From NCBI GenBank assembly GCA_019649035.1, contig BMAT01012134.1, positions 87,905-119,353 on the forward strand: 31,449 nt of DNA, read 5' to 3'. Within the stretch, counting starts at the first letter, position 1, and every line of letters begins with the position of its first letter. Made by a program: the position numbers and the translations under genes. The stretch is from Elysia marginata (lineage: Eukaryota; Mollusca; Gastropoda; Plakobranchidae). The notes under the pieces are model-generated. The model was given only the letters and a program-made list of their open reading frames with translations. It ran no database searches and was not told the DNA's origin. This document shows positions 1 to 11,900 of the stretch, one piece after another.

Positions 1-491
1 TTGAAAAACTAAAGGGACATATTCATAATGTAAACTGTAAAGGCTACTTGCCTCACTAAAATATCAGATATTGCAAATTGACTTAGGTTTCTTTTTTACA
101 TCTTTTTTGTATTGGTAGGGGTAGACAACCTAACTAGCATTCAAGGAGTTAAATCCATAACATCTATAATTTCAATTCTCACTAGCTTACAAAATTGAAG
201 TTTACAGTCTTTATGAAGATTACAACAATCATTTTGCCTTCCTAAAATTCTCATAGCCATGCTTTAAAGTGAGTCTGATGCTCAATACTAGCAATTTATT
301 TACTGTGAAGAAAAGCCCAATTCTCAACTGAGAAGGATTCACAGCAATTAGGATTTTCTGTTAGATTGTTATTTGTATGTATGCTTTCATAGACACAGCT
401 CTGTATTGATTGATTCACAGCAGTTAGTAATTTTTTGAGGGGTAACTATTTTGAATTTTGAAGCACACATAATACTGCAACTGTGATTGTT
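1..491. other. Non-coding, AT-rich; probable intron
   Basis: Nothing recognisable on either strand. It probably belongs to the intron upstream of hydrolase exon 1. Confidence 0.5.
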
Positions 492-493
492 TA

Positions 494-1938
494 CAGTCCA
501 CTCCGCTTAAGTCGACGCTGCATACGTCGATTTTCAATCAAGTCGATCTTTTTACTTGGCCCCTCCCCCTTCAGGTAACAAAAATATAAGCACTAGCACA
601 TACGTCGATTTTCATATAAGTCGATCCTAGAAAAGCTCATGCTGCAATAAATATGACGATTTTCCTTAGCCCCGGTCCGTCTGAACCACACTAAAGCTAG
701 ACAGATCGAGTCTACACCAGACCCATCGCCGTATAAAGATCCAAGAGAACCTTAGGAGACAATAACCCGACCCGAGTGCCGTGTAAAGATTCCTGAGAAC
801 CTTGGGAGACGTTAAACAACCCTGAAAGCAGGAGACAATAAACCCCTAAAACCGCACTATTACATCAATCTTTGTAATCGACAGTGCTGAAAGGTTTACA
901 GGTGTGGCTATACGTAACCCACAAGACTAGGATGATTAAGTAAAAAAAGTGTCTAGACAACACGTCTCTTTCTCTCTGACTGGTCAAAGCTTCCTCCCTC
1001 CCACCCCTCTCTCACCATAAACAAGCTAGGCTTGGCATGCCAGGATTAGTGACCCAGCGTGCGCCGCACAGCTGGAGCCATCTTGCCTGTGTAGGTGGGT
1101 GTGATTTTGGAAGAATGTGCGATCTCTATCACTATCACTGCAGTAGTGTTAATCACAATATGACTGGTCTCGTGTATTATGGGGCACACGTTCTGTGTTC
1201 CAGATGCGTTAAGCCTTACATGATTGAATCTGACTGATAAAAGCCCCTCCCCCCTCCCATCCCATCTCCGGGATTCTCCCCAATATGAGACACTGAAGTG
1301 AAACTGAAAGAATGAGAGGTTAGTGCTAGAGTAATCATGCTAGATCCTATCACAGAGATTAGTCATTGTAATGTTGAGAGAGCTGGATCTAAACAATATC
1401 AATTATCATATTGTCACTTGACTGAAAACAGCAGGTACAGAAACATTCCGTCAGAATTAAATTATCTTGAGCTGCACTACAGTGTCGATCTAACCTACCA
1501 TTTAGCCTACTAAGACAATAGGAGACCTACAACTTCAAGTAGAGCTTCCTGAGTTTAAACTTTAATCATGGCAGGCAGGAAATTAAAAACCATGACACTT
1601 ATGTGAAAAATTGAACTAATCGACAAATTACCATACTGTAATACTTTTGTATTCCATAATATCATATGCTTTTATTGTTAATTACGTTGTTCCTTTTTAA
1701 AATTTTAAAGTACGTATTTTAATGGATATTTTTTTTATTAAAATGAGTGAAAAATAAAAACAAAAATAAACAACGTCAACAACAAAATAAACAGCAAATT
1801 CTTATATACTTAAATGAAGACCTTATGCTCAAATTTTTAATCAAGGGAGATAACCCAGCTGTTACTTAACTCGATTTTTCACTTAAGTCGATCTTAGTTG
1901 TTATATCCCCTGGAAATCGACTTAAGCAGTGTTGACTG
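494..1938. mobile_element. Tigger/pogo-like DNA transposon remnant (1445 bp, TA target site)
   Basis: The left end CAGTCCACTCCGCTTAAGTCGA and the inverted right end CAGTCAACACTGCTTAAGTCGA agree at 19 of 22 positions. TA flanks both ends (492-493 and 1939-1940), as in pogo/Tigger (Tc1-mariner superfamily). AAGTCGAT/CGTCGATTTTC motifs recur in both subterminal regions. A 50-bp unit is duplicated in tandem at 728-777 and 778-827. I find no transposase; the longest internal frame (66 codons, 1037-1237) resembles nothing I know. Probably non-autonomous or decayed. Confidence 0.75.
728..827. repeat. Two tandem copies of a ~50-bp unit inside the 494-1938 element
   Basis: Both units start gccgtRtaaagat and share gagaacctt-ggagac. 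They are imperfect and so not recent. Confidence 0.7.
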
Positions 1939-1940
1939 TA

Positions 1941-2588
1941 CTAGGCCAAAAGCCTTTATTTCATTCATTCATTTATTTCTTTACTTTTACCAAATCTACT
2001 TTAAAAGGGCGTGCTGTCAAAAACAAATTCCAACATCAAACGAAGTAGGACTGGTTGTGATTTTCTCTCTTGCATTTAAATACAAACCTAATAACAATAA
2101 TAAGTACTTAGAAATACCTATGATTTGTTTTTCTTTAAGCTCAAAATTGAAGCTGCAAAATTAATCCCATAAATGTTTAAATTCAATATTTGAAAGTAGA
2201 TTACAGCTCTTTAGAATCTACAGGCTTGTTTTAATAGTCTGCACCTTTGAAACACCAAATTGGAAATCTTAACAGGAGTTAGAATATAGTAGGTCTCCTT
2301 ACATTCAAGCATTCCACAAGAGCTTAGGTGAAAGTTAAGCTGAACAAAGAATGAAGAACTAATTCACTGGTTTACTTTTAACAATTTGAAGTTTTTGTTC
2401 ACAAAACATAAAATTCAACTAGAGACCCCTGAGCTTTAATTGACTCTTCTCACATTTCAATACATGCCATATTTCAAGATTTATAGGATTATTTTATCCA
2501 CTTGTTGTTTATTGCGCAACTTGTGTCTATTCACTTGTTCTGTACAATCCTCAACTCATTTCCCAGGTCTTTTTTTCAAACGTTACAG
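1941..2588. other. Non-coding stretch before hydrolase exon 1
   Basis: No exon encoding the expected upstream residues (family LFGLTNSEGNHG block) was found. The 88-codon frame at 1898-2164 starts inside the transposon end and is low-complexity. Confidence 0.55.
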
Positions 2589-2757
2589 GGTAACCATGGC
2601 GAGGATGTGAAGGAGTTGTATTACTACCTGGACAACACACCAAAACACAACTACATGAAGGCACTGTACAAGTATCCACAGGCCGAGTTCCCTTATAATG
2701 CTCTCATCAATCACAACAGAACCACAGCTGATCCCGAGCTTGAGATTCTAGAAACAG
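2589..2757 (+). CDS. GH63-like gene, visible exon 1
   Basis: The acceptor is a T-rich tract ending in acgttacag; the donor is gtaaca. Enters in phase 0 and leaves in phase 1. Encodes [18 protein letters not shown] and then [13 protein letters not shown]. Because GNHGEDVKE lies about 100 residues into homologues, at least one coding exon must precede the window. A search of 1-2588 found no fitting exon. Confidence 0.88.
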
Positions 2758-2913
2758 GTAACACTGGAGTTACACTTAAAAATGCAATTGTAAAAATAGT
2801 AATAATAATCTTGATAACAAAGATCATTGTCAGATATGCCATTTTTTACTTTACTTTAGCCATGAATAATCTCTTTAATTTCATATGTCTTTATGTGTGT
2901 CTCTTGTTTTTTG

Positions 2914-2960
<47 letters not shown>

Positions 2961-5900
2961 TAGTATAATTATGTAAACATGGTGTGACGTAGTATATCAC
3001 TGTGTTTGTAAGATCATCTGCCATTTTAGGGTAAAAAAATAACTTAAATGTACTGAGAAATTTTTTCTCAAATGCAAAAATGGATTTATTATATCTCCAT
3101 ATGTAAGATATGCTATTTAGGTTTAAGTTAAGCATTGATCATTTCAAACCTATAAAAAGTGAGATTTGCCATTTTGCTAGCTCAGTGGCAATAAGAAACA
3201 GGCAATAAAAAAAATTAGTTGATCTTTTTTTCATATCTCCTTACAGATTACTTTAAATTAATGAAATATTGCTTAGTGTGTTACTGGAAAAGAAATATTT
3301 ATGTGCTTTCAATTTTTAAGTGGAAAAGTTTGTTGATGTAGCTGTTTGTATAAGATGAGTGCATGTTGTAATATTTATATATGAATTGTTGCCTCTTTTC
3401 CTGTAATTTCCCTATGAAATTTTTGGCCTCAATTACTAAAAAAAGGAAACTCCTTGATTTACGTGCATTCAGATGTTTCTTGCTTTTTTAATGTTTTTGT
3501 ATGGCAGAATGTAATGTATGGGTTTGCAGGTTGTTTTTTTTAATCAAAATGGCATCCCTGACATAAAATGCCAACTTCCATGTCATCTGGGCCTCTAGGT
3601 GTGTTTGAGAAAGACTATTGGGATGTCCAGGTGGAGTATGCTAAACCTGTGGCTCACACCATTGTGTGTCGGATCACTGTGATGAACCAGTCAGATCAAG
3701 AGGCTTCCCTCGACATTATCCCACAGTTTTATTTCAGGTTGGCATGATGTATTTTTATTTGTTTTTAAAAATTATTTGTTGCAGAATCTTGCGATATTAG
3801 GATTGAATGTTTGTATTTTCTCTGATCTGGTTAGATACTTTCAGATGTGCAGTTTTAAGGGATTCTGAGTGGCAACCTTAATGACAACAGTATTTAGTTT
3901 TTTGTTTCATCACCGACAATATTTGTGAAGCAGCATCACAAAATTTCAGCATGATTAGCTGGAGTCACAGTTGCAGTAGTCTCAGTAAAACATTGAACTC
4001 ACCTTTAATATTTTATCCCTTAGGTGTCAAATTCTGCTAATGTCATTCCGATCAAGAAACTTAAAATTCATAGAACTTGAAAATTCAGGGATGCGTCTTT
4101 TTCAGGGATTTTCCTGTTTTTGTAGCCTATGAAACCGAATAGACAAGCAAATAATTATTTGTGAGGCACTCAGGCAAATCAGTCACTAGTCAGATTTTTT
4201 ACATTTGAGTTATTAATGTTCAGTTATTTTCAGAAAATTTGAATGACATCCCTGAAAAAATAGGCCAAGCACCTGTGACGCAGCCTGAAATGTTTTTCCC
4301 CTTGAATTTCATCTCTTTTTTAAATGGCTTGGTTATTTTTGTCATGGAATATCTCATTTTTCTCTGAGTCTTATTGCATGATTTTACATTGGCAGAGTTA
4401 CAAGTTTGTTTTTTGTTTTTTTTTTAATTATTTTTGCAAAGTTTTCAATTATGATTTGACAGTTTCTGTTATTTTGATGGGTTTTTTTCATAGTCCGAAA
4501 GGCAGAAAAGAACTTTGAATAGTAAAAATGATTCTGAAGTTTTGGATTATTTCGTTTGAAGGCATATGGATCATTGTATCATGGACAATCAAACTGCCAT
4601 TATTATATATTGTGAGTCCGTTGACTGTGAAATAAGGTTGTAACTGCCCCAGGATAATTAAAGTACCTGACAAAATCATGCGATGCGTTTATTTTACAAT
4701 TCTTTTTTTTTTGTTGTTATTTCATCCATATCTGTCTTATGTTAAAGCCAGATAGGTATCGTAACTGAAAGACTTATAACACAGCAATTTCTTGAAATAA
4801 TATCCATAAAATGTCTATATATATTTTATACGTCAGAGAGGAAAAAGACAGCCTTTAGAGAGATCCTAATTTTCTTGGGCTTTTTAGTGAATGAGCTGTT
4901 TGTAGCTCTGTCACAGGACAACCTTTACGGAGGCCTTAATTTTTTATTCTTCATTTAATTTTGTTGACTGAGCTGTTTGTAATTGTGTTTCTCTGATTTC
5001 TTGATAGAAACACATGGAGCAAACCTGGTCCTGACACGCCAGCCACAGTCCCTCTGTTCCAGGGAGTGGCCAAGGATGGGATTGATGCTGTCTATGAACT
5101 GGGTAGGTTGGAAACTTTGAAGTGTTACATATTGATTTCTTGACTCATTCGTTTCCTTACAAGTATGTCCTAAAAATGTTTGTTTATGTAGGCGATATAA
5201 TGCACCAATGACAGTTGTAGGGTTAATTGATTGATTGAAGGATATTTTTACAAGCCCAATTCCACTTCAAAGATGCTCTCAGGGCTTGGGTCCCAATGAC
5301 AATGTACGGGCTGCCACCCAGAGACTGGCGGGGATACCATGACTTAGCCTCAGCCGGTCACATCATACTGACACCGACCCAACCAGTAGGGGCCCGCACT
5401 GTGCTCAGCTGAGGCTCGAACACACGACCTCTGGGCCTCGGAGCGAGGCATCTACCAACTGAGCTATCTAGGCCCCGTTGTAGGGTTAAATAGGTTTTGT
5501 AGTTTCAAAATGTAGAACAGATTAGAGATTTATTTCACAGGTGAAGGTCAGATAGACATTGAGCAGTTAAACAAGCAGTTAGTATTAAAGTTTCAAAAAA
5601 AGCAACTAGCTTGTAGTTATGCATCCGATCGTAGTGTTGAAGCAGGCTTGTTGCTATTTCATACATGATATAACTAAAAGGAGCTTGAGTTGGAAATTAT
5701 TTTCTGCTTTTTTGCCTGAGAATTTTCATGATAGCAGCCAAGATTTTTTATGTTTTAATTTAATCTTCATTTTTTCCATTTTCATTTTAGCAGAAAAACC
5801 AAAATATGTGTGATTTGAACAATAAACAAACTCTTGAGCTTGGCTCCTTTTTCCTTGTTAGTCATTGTATTTTGTTAAGTTACAAAAATATTTCATGAAT

Positions 5901-8900
5901 GATTATCAAGATTATTACATTTTGTTGAGGTGATTTAGGAATGAGGGTTAGGTGCGTTTATATTTCAGTTTAAGAACTGATTGATTAATTAATTTAATTC
6001 TCAGACCAGGTGTGATATTAATTGCTTCCACAAAATTTCTTTCCTGGGCAGGAATTTTTCGTATTAACTTCTCCCACAACAAAGAAGTGACGCTCAACTC
6101 TCTGCTGTTCACTAACAACAACTCCGTAACGGACACAATGGCCATGCTTCTCTCCCCTGATGACCACAACTCTTTGCGGCCCAGTATACAGAGTGGTTTT
6201 CACAGCATGATACAAAGTGGAAGGAGTTCTCTTATTGTGAGATCCTCCTCAGAATTGTCTTTAAACTTAATTTCTCACCTTCTTTGTATATGAGGCAACC
6301 AGAGTGAATCAGGCTCAAGACTCTCAGACTAGTTTTGAGTAAAAGCTCTTTAACTATGATAATTTGCTCTATTGTTAACCTTTTTTGTTTGCTTCAAAAC
6401 GAAATTAATCAAGTTAATAATCAGCTACATTGAAGTAAGGTTTTCCATACTTAATACGAGTGTCAGAGAACGCAGAGCAGGGTTCTAATTGTGCCTTTAC
6501 TTTTGCTTAGTATTGAGGAGCTTAGTTACCTACTTAGTACTGGGTTGGCACAGGGGATCAAATAAAATTTTGCCAGGACTTGGAACTGATTGCGTCACTC
6601 CTCACCCTAATGTTGCAGGAAATAGTCAAAGAGCAAGATCTCACATATGGTTTTCAGTACAGATACTTCACTTTGATTGTAGAATGATCAGCTACAGTTG
6701 TAAATTTTTTCAACATACTCAAGAGCATAGAATACAGTTTTGAAAATGTTAACAACTCTATATTTCCAAATTCTGTCTTGTGCTTCACTTCCCTGGTCAT
6801 CTGACAGGTATGATTTTGCAGCCAGACCTTATGGTTTGAATGCTGGAAAATTGAATTTAAAAAAGCTATGGGTGCACACAGTGTTTGTTCTGTGGAATCA
6901 TTTCCTTACTATACTGTGCCCTGTTTTTAACATTCAGGAATAAAAATAAAAAAGACGATGCATCGTTCTTAACACAAATATCTTTCAACATGAAATTCTT
7001 GTGATATCCAACTGATAAGAATGTTTGAAAGACATACAGATAAAGTATGTAACCAATGTATTTCAACTTTGTGAACACGAGACCTAATGTTTGTTTTTTG
7101 TGCTACATGATATTGGCATAAAATCCAAACTGTAGTGGTAGAGTTAACCAGGATTGATTTGTTTTTAGACTGGTAAAGCTTGAATTTTTCACAGTATTTA
7201 TTTATTTTGGTTTCATTTTATTACTGTTAGTTATGATGAGCTCAGATAAACTTCATTAATGACCACTAGTATAATTTGATTTTGGTATACCAGAACACAA
7301 GTCAAATACATGGCAGATAAAGCAAAAATTGAATACATAGGAAACTGAGAAAAATTAATAACAACAACAAAAATAGAGGCAAGGCAAAAAATTTTAAAAA
7401 AATTTAAAAAAGGCAAGGGTAAATTTATTTCCCCACATCCATTCTCTTTATTCTGTTTTTTTTTTCTTATCTCCTGTTACTCACTCTTTTTTCCCTGTCT
7501 CTCAATGACATGCAATTCTTGTAATGTTATTTGTTTTTCTTGGTTTATTATATGTCTCTCTCTCACTCTCAGACACCCAACCCAACGCATGGAGGTGATC
7601 TTTACAAAAAAGATGCTTTTCACAGATATATTGTAGAAAGTAAGTGCACAAGGAATGTAAGGTTTCTATGAGCAGTCATGAAGTATTTACATCACAAGAA
7701 TCAGTTTAAAAAGTCTTTTTAAAGACAAGCCTGTATTTATTAGACATTATTATTTGCAAAGAAGGGCGTTGTCATATGTATTTTTGAGTAAATTCATGTA
7801 AAAATCAAAATATGTAAATTTCCTTGCTTTTTTCCTAAAAGTCAAGCTTTTATGAAAATCCAACAAGATAAGTGCTCAAAGTGTGGACAGCCCAAGTTTT
7901 CCTTGAGAGACAATCTTTGTTCTTAATGTCATAACTCTTGTATGAAAAAGCACCATTATTGTACATGGTCATCATTTCTTTAGCAAGGGGTGCAAAGCAA
8001 CAAAAGCATTAAAGATAAAAAAGCAAAGGAGATAAGATGTAACTTTAGCACCAGAGATCCCAGGCCAAAAAGTGTCCTTGTATCTAATTCTTCACTGGCT
8101 AGCCCATTTGTCTCTGTGACTTCCCTTTGCAGTTCAGTGCTTCAAAACTGTATCTGAAGGGTTTTAGAGCAAAGTGAGACATATCCATGTGAAAATTTGG
8201 CAAATTTTAGCCTTTGATTTCTCTTTTATCGGAAAAAAGTAAACATCTCATAGAATTAATAGGGAAAAAGAAAAGTCACTTTTGACATTGATTTGGATAC
8301 AAAATTTACAACAAAGTAAAAATAAACTTTGTCATGTTTGTCCCTAGAACCCTTGATTATGATTGTTACATATTCTGGGTCTCAAATTTATAGCTGGAAT
8401 AAGCGGCCTGAACAAAACCGTATTGAGACAATGACTACCCACTTTCTTCCTTTCAGACAACAAAGCTGTTGTGAAGCGTGACAATTCAGGGACAAAGTGT
8501 TGTGCATGGCTGAGTGTGCGTCTCCCAGGCAAGGGCAAGACTTGTGTCTACTGGCAGATGTTTCCCGCTGATTCTGTTGGGGAGAGCAGTGTCCGCAAGC
8601 TGGATCAACTGGTTGAGAAACAGAGACTGAAGGCAGATAATTTCTATCATGAGGTTTGTGTGCATGAAAGGTTTCATGACAAAATACAGTAGTTCTCTAT
8701 TATAGCGGCACCCTTTACAGCTAGCCCATACCCACTGCAGGGCTTAAGAAGAATCCCCTTTAATTTCTGTCCATAACTCCTTTTACATGAGCATGGGTTT
8801 AATGGGGCTTGGATATAGCAGGAGAAATTGGGTGAGCTTTAAAGAAATCACAGCAAGAATAAACAACGAACCTTTCTATGAGCATAATGGCCAAAGCCTA

Positions 8901-11900
8901 CATTAGGCTGTAGTTCTATTCTGGACTTGGTTTATACACACTGGTTTGTGCATGCCTTTGTTTATCCACCAAAGTCACTACTGTAGCGATGGACACAAGA
9001 AGTATTTTTAAAAAACTTTAGTGATCTCTAGATCATGATTGATTGAAGGGTATTTTTACAAGCCCAATTCCACTTCAAAGGTGCTCTCAGGGCTTGGGTC
9101 CCAATGACAATGTACGGGCTGCCACCCAGAGACTAGCGGGGATACCATGACTTAGCCTCAGCCGGTCACATTATACTGACACCGACCCAACCAGTAAGGG
9201 GCCCGGACTGTGCTCAGCTGTGTTTTGAACCCGCGACCTCTTGGCCACTGAGCGAAGCCACTACCGGTAGAGCTATATAGGCCCCCCTCTAGATCATGAG
9301 ATATATAACAAGAAAAATGATTGTGTGTCTTAATCGTGTCTCGAGCAGTAAATATACAGCCTCCAGCAGTCTAAAGATATTTTACCACCAATGTCAATTG
9401 TCAGTGCTGTTGTCATTTAAGTTATAACTGAAAGTGGTACTCTCCGCTAGTCAGTTTGTATTTTGAGGGGAAGGGAGTGGAGGGGCTGAAGCTGTTTGGC
9501 GCGTTGTCATTGACATGTCCAGTGATGAGTGAGAGGCACTGTGGGCCTAGGTCAAGATGGTAGATGCAGATCGAAACATTTCATTGATAAACATACAATG
9601 TGGTTTTTTTTCACTAATTACATTCCTAGTGCGGGACATTGCCTTTTACAGGATTTTTCCTCTGGAACAAAAAATCCTGCTGTAGTTAAGTTGTAAGCTA
9701 TTCTCAAAAAGCTTAGAAAAGTGTAAAAACTGAGGGGTTTTCCTCTCTTTATTTTTATTTACGCAGGAGAATTGACTTTTACACCTACAATATGACTATA
9801 TATAAGTAGGTTTAAGAAAGTGCCCACCCAGACTGGCAAAGAGTTGCTAAATGTGTGTGAAAACGTTTGTCTTTAACTTATTAGTTTTCCTACTTATTGG
9901 ATGCCAGAATAGCTCTTTGCCCGTGTGCTTCCCATCCCCATAGTGTTTTTTGTGTTGACTTGCCCAATATAATTCCTACTCCTTCCCTGTGTGGCCTCTC
10001 TTCATCAATACCTGAAAAAATTAACATTTCTTCTGTGCTTAGCGTCCGGATTGGGTGCAGTGGGTTTTACTTGTCCTTAATATATGGAGGCGATATTGGT
10101 GCATCTCTTTCACAACCTGTGCAGTTTTTCCAGCCTCATAGATAGTTCTAACGTTCTACGATCCAATCTGGACAAACTTGGCAGAGGATGGAGAGATCCG
10201 ACCAACAGTTTCCTTTTGACTTTGGCAGTTAAACATCATATGATCTTCTTGCGAAGAGGCTCCATCATCTCCCAAGAGGTGTAAATGATTTTTACTTGGT
10301 TGTGTTTCTGTGACATAATTAATTTTCACGTGAGAGGTTGTTAGCCTTTCAACACCCCCAACCTGGAGGGCCAGGTGGCCCATTTTGGGAGCCACAGCCT
10401 AATTCGATTTAGTCCCTTACTCGTTACAATGTGGGATAAGTATAAGGATCACTTTTTGTCAGGTCTCTACTCTTCAACCTGTCCAGCATGGGTGATCCTA
10501 TCAGCAGCAAGCTCCGGCTGGCATAGCTATCAAGGTTATCGAGACACGTAATCTCTCAAACAAACTCTAGGTAACAATCGGCAAGAGGGAGCGGAAGGTT
10601 AGAAAACTAAATATTAACATTGTTAAAACTAGGGGAAAAAGAAGAAAATAATCTAAAATGTATGAGACCAAAGATGAAAGGTACGTAAAAATGTTAACAA
10701 AAAAATTTTAAGATGAAAAAAAAGGAAAAAGATAACTTTGAATTAAGACAGTTAAAAAACCACTACTAACCATCTGGGTCATTCATTTTTATAGACTTAG
10801 AACAATGGCATAAGGAAAAAAAAAAGAGTGGTTGGGGCTGCATATTAGTGTGTCAGCAGCAATCTGTAGCCGTATGAATAATGACTGAGTAACTCAATTA
10901 CAGGGTTGAAGCTCATCTTAACGAGCATGCATCAGGTAGTGTGTATGAAAAATTATCACAGTATTCACACTATTTTACATGCCTGCAACTCTACGAGTGG
11001 ATTGAAGCACCACTGAGCACAGCTACAGTTTATAGCAGACATAAATTTCTAGATTTCAAGATGGTGGTCTATCAGGCAGTTTTTTATCAAGAGAAAAAAT
11101 TTGAACTTTGAAACTGGAAAGAGTTTTTTGAGATGAGAAAAAACTTCCATCGAATGCCCTTTCTGACTGGTGCAGCTGTATGCAGTGTGTGAGAGGGACA
11201 GACCAACTAGTGTAGTGTTACAGCTAAGCAAAGATGCCCCCTCTCTCTATACAAATACAGTGGAATCCGCGAGATAGTGACAGATGCTGATTGGTGCTGT
11301 TCACTGATGGTTATCCCACTCCTCTCCGCCTTGCCAAACCAGTGCGGACACAGTGTTCATGTGCACACACCTACGCATTCCATCCCTGCGTCTACATCTA
11401 GGCTAAGCTAGCCTTCATCTTTTCTCTGAGTTACGTTGCGCTTGTTGAATTTATCTAGTTCTTACAGATTGCAATGTGTTGCAACCCCCCCCCCCCTCTT
11501 AAAGTCAACACTTTTTTTCGGTCCAGAGGTGTAGACTTTATCCAGATTCCACTGTAGATCTATCTATCTCTTTTTCTCCTTAACTCTCTCTTTCTATAAA
11601 TCTAACTTTCTCTCTTTCTTTCAGCTGGGCAAGTTGTCGCCATTGATTTGCTCTCTTGCCATCAGTTTTTGTTTTGCTCAGTTTAAAATCTGTACACTTT
11701 TCATGTTTGATTTCAAAGATGAAGAACCTCTTGATGACACAAACACAGAGTCAAAATTATAAATAGGGCTTGACATAGATATCTAAGGTCAACATAATAA
11801 AGGGAAGTTAAGATAGCACTTACAAGTTCTAAGCAGCACCCATGCTTACGGTTTCGTAGCTAGAGTAACGCGCAAATCTGCACTGTGCATTATAACATGA

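Noticed and set aside
1037-1237. 66-codon frame in the first transposon
   Set aside because: No recognisable domain; composition is that of the surrounding element.
2502-3135. Open frames running through the AT microsatellite (Ile/Tyr repeats on both strands)
   Set aside because: Only 2589-2757 is coding by family match; the rest is read-through of intron and (AT)20.
5413-5476. Possible tRNA gene on the - strand
   Set aside because: A and B boxes are present but there is no proper acceptor stem, and the sequence sits in a 250-bp retroposon with target-site duplications.
5948-6215. Two - strand frames (73 and 65 codons)
   Set aside because: Antisense shadows of hydrolase exon 4, whose + strand reading fits the family and splice phases.
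8690-8860. tacagtagttctctattatagcgg looked like another Tigger-type terminus
   Set aside because: No matching inverted end or TA-bounded partner found downstream.
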